From assembly GCA_016874315.1 (NCBI GenBank), contig VGTX01000003.1, positions 1 to 19,616 on the forward strand: a stretch of DNA of 19,616 bases. The letters run 5' to 3'. The DNA comes from Gammaproteobacteria bacterium (GTDB lineage Bacteria > Pseudomonadota > Gammaproteobacteria > Berkiellales > Berkiellaceae). The translations under genes were made by a program, and so were the position numbers. Below are positions 6,852 to 13,618 of the stretch, piece after piece. The notes below the pieces were generated by a model. It ran no database searches. It was not told the origin of the DNA and saw only the letters and a program-made list of their open reading frames with translations. The stretch's first letter is position 1. The number at the start of each line of letters is the position of its first letter.

Positions 6852-7136
6852 TTACTTCGTTTTTCTATCGTCTGAGTGACCACGGAATGTACGTGTTTTT
6901 GCAAACTCACCAAGTTTGTATCCCACTAGATCTTCAGTCACAAGAAGTGAAATGAAGTCTTTTCCGTTATGAATCATCATCGTTACCCCAACAAATTGAG
7001 GAACGATGGTTGAACGACGAGACCAAGTCTTGATAACAATACGACTAGATTTATTCGCAGCTTTTTCACGAGCTTTCTCGACTTTGGCCACAAGTTTTGG
7101 GTTCACATAAGGACCTTTTTTAATTGAACGCGCCAT
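6852..7136 (-). CDS. rpsS: 30S ribosomal protein S19
   Basis: S19 lies in the head of the small subunit and contacts the A-site finger and L5. The 94-residue product reads MARSIKKGPYVNPKLVAKVE at the start, then IVIKTWSRRSTIVPQFVGVT and the core IHNGKDFISLLVTEDLVGYK. It ends GEFAKTRTFRGHSDDRKTK. This is the standard length and order of motifs. The ATG at 7134-7136 follows a purine-rich run with AGAGGAAG. rplB ends its frame 15 bases upstream, rplV begins 14 bases downstream. Confidence 0.98.
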   Translation of the reverse strand: MARSIKKGPYVNPKLVAKVEKAREKAANKSSRIVIKTWSRRSTIVPQFVGVTMMIHNGKDFISLLVTEDLVGYKLGEFAKTRTFRGHSDDRKTK

Positions 7137-7151
7137 ATTTTTTTCTTCCTC

Positions 7152-7982
7152 TTACCCTTTCTTCGCTAAATGACGAGAACGTACAATCATCGAATTATTC
7201 TTATTACGACGCGTACGACGTCCATTTGGAAGTCCTTTTGCTGAGCAACGTGGACGTCCACCAGAAGTTTTTCCTTCACCACCACCAAGAGCGTGATCAA
7301 CAGGGTTCATCGCGACTCCACGTACAGTTGGGCGAATACCCATACGACGCTTACGACCAGCGGTTCCAATAACGCATAGGTTATGATCAAGGTTGCTAAC
7401 TTCACCAATCACTGCACGGCAGTCAAGACGTACTTTACGCATCTCACCACTGCGAAGACGAACAACAGCATATTGACCTTCTTTTGCAAGAAGTTGTACA
7501 AATGCTCCTGCAGATCTTGCCATTTGAGCGCCACAACCTGGTTTAAGCTCGATTTGGCAAATAACTGTCCCGATTGGAATAGATCTCAATGGAAGGCAGT
7601 TTCCTTCTTTAATTGGCGCGCTAGGTCCGGAATAAATGACATCCCCAACTTTCATCTTAGAAGTAGCGACAATATAACGACGCTCTCCATCTTGATAGCA
7701 TACTAGCGCAATATGTGCTGTACGATTTGGGTCATATTCAATGCGCTCAACTTTTGCTGGAATATCATCCTTCAAGCGTTTGAAATCAACAATACGATAT
7801 AACCTCTTAGCTCCGCCTCCACGGTGATTTACCGTGATATGTCCATGGTTGTTACGTCCACCTTTTGACATGCAAGGCTCAAGAAGTTTTTTATATGGGG
7901 CGCCTTTGTAAAGATGGCTTGTATCTTGCAATACCATCCCACGACGACCACTTGTATAAGGTTTACAATATATCAGTGCCAT
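7152..7982 (-). CDS. rplB: 50S ribosomal protein L2 (altered conserved loop)
   Basis: L2 is required for subunit joining and peptidyl-transferase activity. The 276-residue length matches the family. The RNA-binding OB-like domain has GGRNNHGHITVNHRGGGAKR and RIVDFKR. The SH3-like domain has LPLRSIPIGTVICQIELKPG and AGAFVQLLAKEG. The C-terminal loop reads VRGVAMNPVDHALGGGEGKT. The family norm is VDHPHGGGEG, so Pro-His is replaced by Ala-Leu at residues 231-232 while the functionally noted His (here H230) remains. In addition RGGGHK is RGGGAK (A58), and the HPVTPWG stretch reads PRCSAKG. The ATG at 7980-7982 follows AAAGGACGG. rplW ends 15 bases upstream. Confidence 0.97.
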   Translation of the reverse strand: MALIYCKPYTSGRRGMVLQDTSHLYKGAPYKKLLEPCMSKGGRNNHGHITVNHRGGGAKRLYRIVDFKRLKDDIPAKVERIEYDPNRTAHIALVCYQDGERRYIVATSKMKVGDVIYSGPSAPIKEGNCLPLRSIPIGTVICQIELKPGCGAQMARSAGAFVQLLAKEGQYAVVRLRSGEMRKVRLDCRAVIGEVSNLDHNLCVIGTAGRKRRMGIRPTVRGVAMNPVDHALGGGEGKTSGGRPRCSAKGLPNGRRTRRNKNNSMIVRSRHLAKKG

Positions 7983-7997
7983 AGTGACATCCGTCCT

Positions 7998-8288
7998 TTA
8001 AGAAATAAGTCCATCAAGCGAAATCTCTTGATCGGCATGAAGCGTTACATATGCTTTTTTTGTAAGTCGACTGCTTGTGTGTCGTTGTCCTGGGTGACGT
8101 ACAACATTGTGCTGTATGCAAGTGCGTACAGATTGTACTTTCACATTAAAAAGATTTTCGACAGCAGATTTTACTGTATGCTTAGTTGCATCACGCTCTA
8201 CTTCAAACACATATGTTCCTGCTTGTTGTTGAGATTTTTCTGTATTAATTAATTGTCTCAAAACAATACGTGGATTTAAGTTGGTCAT
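7998..8288 (-). CDS. rplW: 50S ribosomal protein L23
   Basis: L23 sits at the exit tunnel and is the main docking site for trigger factor and SRP. The 96 residues have RIVLRQLINTEKSQQQAGTY, VFEVERDATKHTVKSAVENL and FNVKVQSVRTCIQHNVVRHP, the family pattern of two strands, the helix and the tunnel loop. The end (KKAYVTLHADQEISLDG) is also typical. The ATG at 8286-8288 overlaps the rplD stop as ATGA and follows GAGGAG at 8 bases, so translation is probably coupled to rplD. Confidence 0.95.
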   Translation of the reverse strand: MTNLNPRIVLRQLINTEKSQQQAGTYVFEVERDATKHTVKSAVENLFNVKVQSVRTCIQHNVVRHPGQRHTSSRLTKKAYVTLHADQEISLDGLIS

Positions 8289-8932
8289 ACAAAGCTCTCC
8301 TCAACTTCTGAAATCGCATCAGGATGAATCACAAGCATGTCATACTTTAATAGCAATACAGGATTTAACTCATCAGGAAGGACTACAACAACATTTTGCA
8401 AATTGCGTGCAGCAAGTAGTAGGTTTTCTTCAAGATCTGGAACAACAATTAACGCTTTTTTCTCAATATTATGATCTTTTAACCACGTTAATAATGTTTT
8501 TGTCTTATGATCTTCAAGATTGACACTAGCGACAACAACGCGGGATTCAGAACGAAGCCCTGACAAAATTGAACACATAGCAAGACGATACATTTTCTTA
8601 TTAATTTTTTGGAAATAGTTCGCCTTTGAAGATCCGAAGGTCATACCTCCGCCAACAAACAATGGGCTTCTAATAGTTCCAGCACGAGCACGTCCCGATC
8701 CTTTTTGTGGACGAGGTTTTCTTCCACCACCAGAAACAGCTGCACGATTTTTTTTCATTGGCAGCTTGGACGCTACATTTGATGCAGAACGGTAACTTTG
8801 AATACGCTGATTGGCCAAATAAGCAGTTACAACTTGATGAACAACTGCGGTATTCACCTCTCGACCAAAAACAAGGTCTGATACATCGACCTCGGAGCGC
8901 TCTTTTGAATTAACAATAACACTTAATTTCAT
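8285..8932 (-). CDS. rplD: 50S ribosomal protein L4
   Basis: L4 has a globular domain and a long loop that lines the exit tunnel. In E. coli it also represses the S10 operon. The product is 215 residues from the ATG at 8930-8932; AAAGG lies 8 bases upstream. A GTG three codons earlier is possible but lies within the Shine-Dalgarno spacing. The tunnel loop reads GGGRKPRPQKGSGRARAGTI followed by RSPLFVGGG, diagnostic of L4. The C-terminal domain has LIVVPDLEENLLLAARNLQN. rplC ends 11 bases upstream and rplW overlaps by 4 bases. No S10-type regulatory leader is seen, as rpsJ is internal to the operon here. Confidence 0.96.
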   Translation of the reverse strand: MKLSVIVNSKERSEVDVSDLVFGREVNTAVVHQVVTAYLANQRIQSYRSASNVASKLPMKKNRAAVSGGGRKPRPQKGSGRARAGTIRSPLFVGGGMTFGSSKANYFQKINKKMYRLAMCSILSGLRSESRVVVASVNLEDHKTKTLLTWLKDHNIEKKALIVVPDLEENLLLAARNLQNVVVVLPDELNPVLLLKYDMLVIHPDAISEVEESFV

Positions 8933-8943
8933 AGCGGGCACCT

Positions 8944-9612
8944 TTATAATACGCAGCGAGATTTTACAGCTGGCTTGACAAGGACATAGCCGCCTGGTGC
9001 GCCAGGAACTGAGCCTTCGACAAGGATATAATTTTTCTCAACATTGACTTCAAGCACAGTCAGATTTGCAGCAGTAACACGCTCAGATCCCATATGTCCA
9101 GCCATTTTCTTTCCTTTGAAAACGCGTCCTGGAGATTGGTTTTGACCTGTCGAACCATGAACACGGTGCGACACGGAGTTACCGTGGGAGGCGCATTGTC
9201 CACCGAAATTATGACGCTTCATAACTCCAGCAAAGCCTTTACCTTTTGAAATACCTGTGACGTCAACAGATCCAATTGGAGCAAAAATATCGCATGCGAT
9301 TTTTTGACCAATTTGATAATCTTTTAAATCATCCACACGGAATTCACGAAGAATTGCGCCAAAAGCTTGATCTGCATCAGAATTCATTAGGGCTTTTTTG
9401 TAATGGCCTTGTAATGCTGAAGGAACACGTTGCTTCTTGCGCTCACCTGTTGTGAGTTGAAGTGCGGTATATCCGTCTTTTTCTATTGTTTTGAGTTGGG
9501 TTATATAATTTGGGTCAATCCGAATTACTGTCACCATTTTAAAAGAATCTTTTATAAATAATGATGTTGTTCCAGCTTTAACGCCAATTAATCCAAGGGA
9601 ATGTAAACTCAT
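8944..9612 (-). CDS. rplC: 50S ribosomal protein L3
   Basis: L3 is one of the two proteins able to start large-subunit assembly, with a long finger reaching the peptidyl-transferase centre. The product is 222 residues from the ATG at 9610-9612, which has AGGTG 7 bases upstream. The frame stays open 48 bases further into rpsJ, but that extension is not L3-like. Signatures are the N-terminal GLIGVKAGTTSLF, the central GISKGKGFAGVMKRHNFGG, and SVSHRVHGSTGQNQSPGRVF followed by KGKKMAGHMG. The Gln of the GQNQ segment is the methylated residue in E. coli. The C-terminus has VEGSVPGAPGGYVLVKPAVK. rpsJ ends 10 bases upstream. Confidence 0.97.
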   Translation of the reverse strand: MSLHSLGLIGVKAGTTSLFIKDSFKMVTVIRIDPNYITQLKTIEKDGYTALQLTTGERKKQRVPSALQGHYKKALMNSDADQAFGAILREFRVDDLKDYQIGQKIACDIFAPIGSVDVTGISKGKGFAGVMKRHNFGGQCASHGNSVSHRVHGSTGQNQSPGRVFKGKKMAGHMGSERVTAANLTVLEVNVEKNYILVEGSVPGAPGGYVLVKPAVKSRCVL

Positions 9613-9622
9613 CTGTGGACAC

Positions 9623-9928
9623 CTATTGAATATAAACTTGAACACCAGCTGCAAGATCAAGACGCATTAGAGCATCAATGGTCTTATCAGACGGTTGGAC
9701 AATAATAATAACTCGAGAATGCGTTCTTTGCTCATATTGTTCGCGCGCATCTTTGTTTACGTGTGGAGAAATCAACACAGTAAAGCGCTCAATATGTGTA
9801 GGAAGAGGAACTGGACCTCTTACAAGAGCTCCAGTTTTCCGCGCAGTCTCAACGATTTCTTTTGCCGAACGATCAATCAATGTATGATCGTACGATTTTA
9901 GAGTGATAACTATTTTTTCTTCTTTCAT
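9623..9928 (-). CDS. rpsJ: 30S ribosomal protein S10 / NusE
   Basis: S10 is a head protein of the small subunit and, as NusE, links ribosomes to NusB and NusG during antitermination. The 101 residues match the family: KIVITLKSYDHTLIDRSAKE, TGALVRGPVPLPTHIERFTV, then REQYEQRTHSRVIIIVQPSD and the C-terminal AGVQVYI. The ATG at 9926-9928 lies 9 bases after AGAGGT. It follows fusA after 23 bases with no tuf gene and no promoter or terminator visible, so the str and S10 operons look fused. Confidence 0.98.
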   Translation of the reverse strand: MKEEKIVITLKSYDHTLIDRSAKEIVETARKTGALVRGPVPLPTHIERFTVLISPHVNKDAREQYEQRTHSRVIIIVQPSDKTIDALMRLDLAAGVQVYIQ

Positions 9929-9951
9929 CTTGCACAGACCTCTTTCAAGAT

Positions 9952-12048
9952 TTAACCTTGTTTTTTCACAAGCTCTTCCGCCACAAAAGACGGCGCTTCG
10001 CTATATTTCTTAAATTCCATCGAATATGTTGCACGGCCTTGCGACATCGAACGAACATCCGTCGCATATCCAAACATTTCAGAAAGAGGCACTTCACAAC
10101 GAATTTGCTTACCTGCAGGAATATCTTCCATTCCTTGAATAACACCGCGACGACGATTAATATCACCGATAACATCACCCATGTATTCTTCAGGAGTTAC
10201 AACTTCGACATCCATGATTGGCTCAAGAATAACTGGCTTACATTTTTTTGCACCTTCACGGAATGCAAGTCCACCAGCTAATTTGAATGCCATTTCTGAA
10301 GAGTCAACATCATGATAGCTTCCATCAAAAAGTGTGACCTTCACATCAACGACTGGGTACCCTGCGATAACCCCATTAGCCATTTGTTCTTCGATCCCTT
10401 TACCAACTGCTGGGATATATTCTTTTGGAATAACTCCACCGACAATTGCGTTAACGAATTCAAATCCAGCACCTGGTTCACGTGGCTCAATCTTGATCCA
10501 AACGTGTCCATACTGACCGCGACCACCAGATTGACGAATGAATTTACCTTCGTACTCAGCAGCCTGACGAATTGTTTCACGATATGCCACTTGAGGATTA
10601 CCGATATTTGCTTCGACTTTAAATTCACGCTTTAAACGATCGACAATAATTTCAAGATGAAGTTCACCCATCCCTGAAATCAATGTTTGACCAGTTTCTT
10701 CATCAGTACGCACTCTAAAAGATGGATCTTCTTTTGCAAGACGGCTTAATCCGGTTGCCATGCGTTCCTGATCTGCTTTTGATTTTGGCTCAATTGCAAT
10801 CGAAATCACTGGCTCTGGAAAGTCCATTTTTTCTAGAACAATCACTTTTTGTTGATCGCATAATGTATCCCCTGTGATTGTATGTTTTAATCCAACAACA
10901 GCGGCGATATCACCAGCTTGCACATGCTTAATTTCTTCACGTGAGCTAGCATGCATCTGTAGAATCCGACCAAGACGCTCTGTTTTGTCTTTTAGTGGAT
11001 TAAGTACGGTTGCACCTGCATCTAACGATCCAGAATACACTCTAAAGAATGTTAAAGAACCAACGAATGGATCGTTGATAATTTTAAATGCGAGTGCTGA
11101 GAATGGCTCATCTGCGCTAGGATAGCGTTCAATTATTTGATCTGAATCCATTCCATCAAGACCTTTTACAGGACCGATATCCAATGGTGATGGCAAATAA
11201 TAAACTACTGAATCCAATACTGCTTGTACCCCTTTATTTTTGAAAGCGGAACCACAGCATACTGGAATAATCTCAGCACGGATTGTGCGTTGACGTATAG
11301 CTTTACGAATTTCTTCTACAGAAAGATCGCCTTCTTCAAGATATTTATTCATAAGCTCTTCGCTTGATTCTGCAGCAGCTTCAAGGAGGTACTCACGAAA
11401 TTCTTCTGCTTTAGCTTTATACTCAGCAGGAATATCTTTTAGATCGTAGGACATACCTTGTGTTTCATCATGCCAGTAAATAGCTTTCATATTCACAAGA
11501 TCGATCACACCTTTAAACTGATCTTCGCTTCCGATTGGAATTTGCAACGCAACAGGATTTGCTTTTAGACGATCACGAATCTGCTTCAAAACACGGAAAA
11601 AATCCGCGCCTGCACGGTCCATTTTGTTAACAAATGCCATACGAGGAACGCGATATTTGTTTGCTTGACGCCATACGGTTTCAGATTGAGGCTCAACACC
11701 ACCAACTGCGCAAAAAACAGCTACAGCGCCATCTAGCACACGCAGAGAGCGTTCTACTTCAATCGTAAAATCGACGTGACCAGGGGTATCGATAATATTC
11801 AATCTGTGAGGTACGAACTGCTGATCCATCCCCTTCCAGTAGCATGTTGTTGCAGCGGAGGTAATTGTAATCCCACGCTCTTGCTCTTGCTCCATATAGT
11901 CCATGATAGCCGCGCCATCATGCACTTCTCCAATTTTGTGAGAGACACCAGTGTAGAACAAGATTCGCTCTGTTGTGGTTGTTTTCCCAGCATCGATATG
12001 AGCCATGATCCCAATATTTCGATATCTCTCTAATTCGTTTGCCGACAC
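9952..12048 (-). CDS. fusA: Translation elongation factor G
   Basis: EF-G is the GTPase that moves tRNAs and mRNA through the ribosome and, with RRF, recycles it. The 698-residue product has the full family length. GTPase motifs are visible: P-loop AHIDAGKT (residues 16-23), switch I RGITI (58-62), DTPGHVDF (87-94, with the catalytic His at 91) and NKMD (141-144). Later domains show GMGELHLEIIVDRLKREFKV (domain III) and RQSGGRGQYGHVWI (domain IV). The end has EVPLSEMFGYATDVRSMSQG, RATYSMEF. The start is a GTG (12046-12048) with GGAGAG 6 bases upstream. rpsG lies 21 bases upstream, rpsJ 23 bases downstream. The usual alphaproteobacterial tuf gene is missing after it. Confidence 0.98.
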   Translation of the reverse strand: MSANELERYRNIGIMAHIDAGKTTTTERILFYTGVSHKIGEVHDGAAIMDYMEQEQERGITITSAATTCYWKGMDQQFVPHRLNIIDTPGHVDFTIEVERSLRVLDGAVAVFCAVGGVEPQSETVWRQANKYRVPRMAFVNKMDRAGADFFRVLKQIRDRLKANPVALQIPIGSEDQFKGVIDLVNMKAIYWHDETQGMSYDLKDIPAEYKAKAEEFREYLLEAAAESSEELMNKYLEEGDLSVEEIRKAIRQRTIRAEIIPVCCGSAFKNKGVQAVLDSVVYYLPSPLDIGPVKGLDGMDSDQIIERYPSADEPFSALAFKIINDPFVGSLTFFRVYSGSLDAGATVLNPLKDKTERLGRILQMHASSREEIKHVQAGDIAAVVGLKHTITGDTLCDQQKVIVLEKMDFPEPVISIAIEPKSKADQERMATGLSRLAKEDPSFRVRTDEETGQTLISGMGELHLEIIVDRLKREFKVEANIGNPQVAYRETIRQAAEYEGKFIRQSGGRGQYGHVWIKIEPREPGAGFEFVNAIVGGVIPKEYIPAVGKGIEEQMANGVIAGYPVVDVKVTLFDGSYHDVDSSEMAFKLAGGLAFREGAKKCKPVILEPIMDVEVVTPEEYMGDVIGDINRRRGVIQGMEDIPAGKQIRCEVPLSEMFGYATDVRSMSQGRATYSMEFKKYSEAPSFVAEELVKKQG

Positions 12049-12069
12049 GATTGACTCTCCTTATATCCT

Positions 12070-12567
12070 TTACCAGCGATAATGCGCAAAAGCACGGTTA
12101 GCTTCTGCCATTTTTTCCGTATCTTGTCTTTTCTTGATCGCACCACCACGACCACGTCCGCCGCCCTCTTCATCCACAGCATCTAAAATTTCTGCTGTAA
12201 ATTTTTCGATCATGCTTTTACCTGACCGCTTCCGAGACGCTTCAATAATCCAGCGAATTGCAAGTGATTTTGCACGACTTTCTTTCACTTCAACAGGTAC
12301 TTGATAAGTTGCACCACCAACACGGCGAGATTTAACCTCAACCTTTGGCATCACGTTGCTTAATGCTTTTTGATATACAGCTAAGGCACCATGATCATCA
12401 ATATGCATTTTGACCTTGATATGATCCATCGCTTTGTAGAAAATGCGTTCTGAAATACTTTTATTTCCATCAACCATCATAAGGTTGATGCAGAGAGATA
12501 CATCCACATCGTTAAATCGACGATCTTGTTGGGGAAGTCTCTTCTGTGCTTCTCGCCGTCTAGCCAT
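12070..12567 (-). CDS. rpsG: 30S ribosomal protein S7 (with a glycine-rich insertion)
   Basis: S7 starts assembly of the 30S head and lines the E-site mRNA exit channel. Signatures are RRVGGATYQVPVEVKESRAK, SLAIRWIIEASRKRSGKSMI and the diagnostic end KMAEANRAFAHYRW. The product is 165 residues, against about 156 in most bacteria. The extra length lies mainly at residues ~132-142 (DEEGGGRGRGG), between the last two helices, where relatives have a short NNRG-type turn. The ATG at 12565-12567 follows GGAG at 10 bases. Neighbours are rpsL (23 bases upstream) and fusA (21 bases downstream), the standard str order. The E. coli S7 repressor site lies between rpsL and rpsG, but here that gap is too short for it. 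Confidence 0.97.
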   Translation of the reverse strand: MARRREAQKRLPQQDRRFNDVDVSLCINLMMVDGNKSISERIFYKAMDHIKVKMHIDDHGALAVYQKALSNVMPKVEVKSRRVGGATYQVPVEVKESRAKSLAIRWIIEASRKRSGKSMIEKFTAEILDAVDEEGGGRGRGGAIKKRQDTEKMAEANRAFAHYRW

Positions 12568-12590
12568 TCTTACTCATCTCCATTTCGATG

Positions 12591-12989
12591 TTATGCAGTT
12601 TTTTTATCTTGTGCTTTAACTTTTGGTCGTTTTGCACCATATTTGGAACGACCTTGTCGACGCTTATCGACTCCGGAAGTATCGAGAGCACCACGTACAA
12701 CGTGATAACGTACCCCTGGCAAGTCTTTTACACGACCACCGCGTACAAGTACGACAGAGTGTTCTTGTAAGTTGTGTCCTTCTCCACCGATATACGCTGT
12801 GACCTCAACCCCGTTTGTCAATCGTACACGACAGACTTTACGAAGAGCTGAGTTTGGTTTTTTAGGCGCTGTTGTATAAACACGAATACAAACTCCGCGC
12901 TTAAAAGGACATGAGTGCAAAGCAGGGCTCTTAGACTTATAAACCCGCTTTTTTCGACACCCACGCAATAACTGATTGACGCTTGGCAT
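12591..12989 (-). CDS. rpsL: 30S ribosomal protein S12
   Basis: S12 lies at the decoding centre and influences accuracy and streptomycin response. The 132-residue product shows NQLLRGCRKKRVYKSKSPAL, VYTTAPKKPNSALRKVCRVR, YIGGEGHNLQEHSVVLVRGG and RVKDLPGVRYHVVRGALDTS, closely matching the family. The lysine in PKKPNS and the KDLPG segment have the ordinary sensitive-type residues. The C-terminus has about 9 extra residues (VKAQDKKTA). The ATG at 12987-12989 follows GGGG at 7 bases. It is the first gene of the fused str-S10-spc unit and has a structured upstream region (13010-13121). Confidence 0.98.
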   Translation of the reverse strand: MPSVNQLLRGCRKKRVYKSKSPALHSCPFKRGVCIRVYTTAPKKPNSALRKVCRVRLTNGVEVTAYIGGEGHNLQEHSVVLVRGGRVKDLPGVRYHVVRGALDTSGVDKRRQGRSKYGAKRPKVKAQDKKTA

Positions 12990-13009
12990 AATGATTCCCC
13001 AATAAAATT

Positions 13010-13121
13010 AAGCGAAGAGAGGCCCTCGAAAAAGGGAGCCCCGCTTCGCTTGAATCGTTCCTAAAGACTGCAACCTATGGCAGTCATTGTGTCCGCCTGC
13101 TAATTCAACATCGCGCAGGAC
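13010..13121 (-). promoter_or_regulatory. Structured 5' leader of rpsL with three hairpins
   Basis: Reading toward rpsL, three inverted repeats follow one another. The first pairs GTCCTGC (13121-13115) with GCAGGCGGAC (13100-13091), leaving a 3-base bulge. The second pairs GACTGC (13085-13080) with GCAGTC (13071-13066) around an 8-base loop. The third pairs AAGCGAAG (13051-13044) perfectly with CTTCGCTT (13017-13010), with further inner G-C pairs. The last ends 20 bases before the rpsL ATG. No strong U-tract follows it, so this looks like a regulatory leader (autogenous control or stability) more than a terminator. Function is inferred. Confidence 0.5.
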
Positions 13122-13261
13122 TATTTAAGTTCGTCAATATTAACAAAAAATTTGTCAAAGATCTAGTGGGTTAGCGGCTGTACTATGTATTGAAAATAAT
13201 TATTAATCTGTAACTTATTAATCAAACAGAGCACAATACAAAATCTAGTTAAAAAAATATA

Positions 13262-13290
13262 TTGATTTTCCTTAAATCATGAGATATACA
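13262..13290 (+). promoter_or_regulatory. Candidate promoter of the MazE/AbrB-type gene
   Basis: TTGATT (13262-13267) and TATACA (13285-13290) are separated by 17 bases, each matching the sigma-70 consensus at four of six positions. The position, about 30 bases before the start codon, fits a short 5' untranslated region. AAGGA with 6-base spacing precedes the ATG. Confidence 0.5.
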
Positions 13291-13300
13291 TGGATATACA
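13283..13300 (+). promoter_or_regulatory. Possible operator: tandem GATATACA repeats
   Basis: GATATACA occurs at 13283-13290 and again at 13293-13300, one helical turn (10 bases) apart. The first copy overlaps the candidate -10 element. Antitoxins and regulators of the MazE/AbrB class often repress their own promoters, so these repeats could be its binding site. This is inference from position and pattern only. Confidence 0.3.
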
Positions 13301-13322
13301 CCTCTTTTTAAAAGGATAGAAA

Positions 13323-13529
13323 ATGATTGGACATGTAAACAAATGGGGAAATAGTTTAGGAATTCGTGTACCTAAGCCTATAGCTGAACAATTAGGAATT
13401 GAAAAAGGATCGACTGTAGAATTTTTTGTAAAAAGCAATCATGAATTAGTCATTTTAGTGCCTACAAAAACAGCAACCAAAGATGACTTAACCGCTAATA
13501 CAAAAACTCTTGACACAGTCACTGCTTAA
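13323..13529 (+). CDS. MazE/SpoVT-AbrB-type DNA-binding protein, orphan
   Basis: The 68-residue product starts MIGHVNKWGNSLGIRVPKPI, a clear match to the swapped-hairpin (MazE/AbrB) DNA-binding fold: KWGNSLGIRVPK, then a helix (AEQLGI), EKGSTVEFFV and LVILVPTK. Members act as dimeric DNA binders, either as antitoxins of MazF-type toxins or as stand-alone regulators. The C-terminal ~20 residues (TATKDDLTANTKTLDTVTA) are polar and shorter than the toxin-binding tail of classical MazE (~82 residues). No toxin gene lies next to it: terminators follow at once and rpoC faces it. The gene is on the plus strand, divergent from rpsL and convergent with rpoC, an unusual position. It has its own promoter, AAGGA site and terminator. 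It may be a transferred or relic antitoxin or a local regulator; family assignment is firm, role unknown. Confidence 0.85.
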   Translation: MIGHVNKWGNSLGIRVPKPIAEQLGIEKGSTVEFFVKSNHELVILVPTKTATKDDLTANTKTLDTVTA

Positions 13530-13536
13530 AAATTGT

Positions 13537-13562
13537 TATAGCAAATTGCTATATCATTTTTT
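13537..13562 (+). terminator. Terminator of the MazE/AbrB-type gene
   Basis: The perfect 7-base stem TATAGCA (13537-13543) and TGCTATA (13547-13553) with a 3-base loop is followed, after TCA, by six T residues (13557-13562). It starts 8 bases after the stop codon. The stem is AT-rich, so strength is uncertain, but form and place fit an intrinsic terminator for the plus-strand gene. Confidence 0.6.
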
Positions 13563-13575
13563 GAAAAAACTGCAT

Positions 13576-13613
13576 AAAAAAGGGACACTGTAATTTTGCA
13601 ATACGGTGTCCCC
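13576..13613 (-). terminator. Intrinsic terminator of rpoBC
   Basis: On the minus strand GGGACAC (13612-13606) pairs with GTGTCCC (13588-13582). Inner GTA/TAC pairs follow after one mismatch, with a loop of about 9 bases. The stem is followed directly by six T residues (13581-13576). This is a classic rho-independent terminator about 45 bases after the rpoC stop. It ends the rpoBC transcript and isolates it from the str operon. Confidence 0.8.
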
Positions 13614-13618
13614 TCATG

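Larger units (their letters stand above)
12990..13322. other. Untranslated intergenic region between rpsL and the MazE/AbrB-type gene
   Basis: This 333-base interval separates two divergently transcribed genes. The rpsL-proximal part (to about 13121) holds the three-hairpin leader. The middle (13122-13260) is very AT-rich and contains the 9-base direct repeat TTATTAATC at 13200-13208 and 13215-13223. It also has a perfect TTGACA reading toward rpsL (13158-13153), but I find no matching -10 at normal spacing, so the str promoter is not resolved. The right end holds the promoter and ribosome-binding site of the plus-strand gene. No protein-coding frame of note is seen. Confidence 0.6.

Noticed and set aside
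13010..13051. The G-C-rich hairpin before rpsL as an intrinsic terminator.
   Set aside because: It is followed by AATTTTATT and then GGGG, not a clean U-tract, and the essential gene rpsL begins 20 bases later.
13124..13158. A strong str-operon promoter based on the perfect TTGACA at 13158-13153 (minus strand).
   Set aside because: No -10-like hexamer lies at 15-19 bases; the nearest AT-rich hexamer (TTAAAT) is 24 bases away. I mention the hexamer but do not call a promoter.
13200..13223. TTATTAATC direct repeat as an operator.
   Set aside because: Two 9-base copies in a very AT-rich stretch can arise by chance and do not align with a recognisable promoter.
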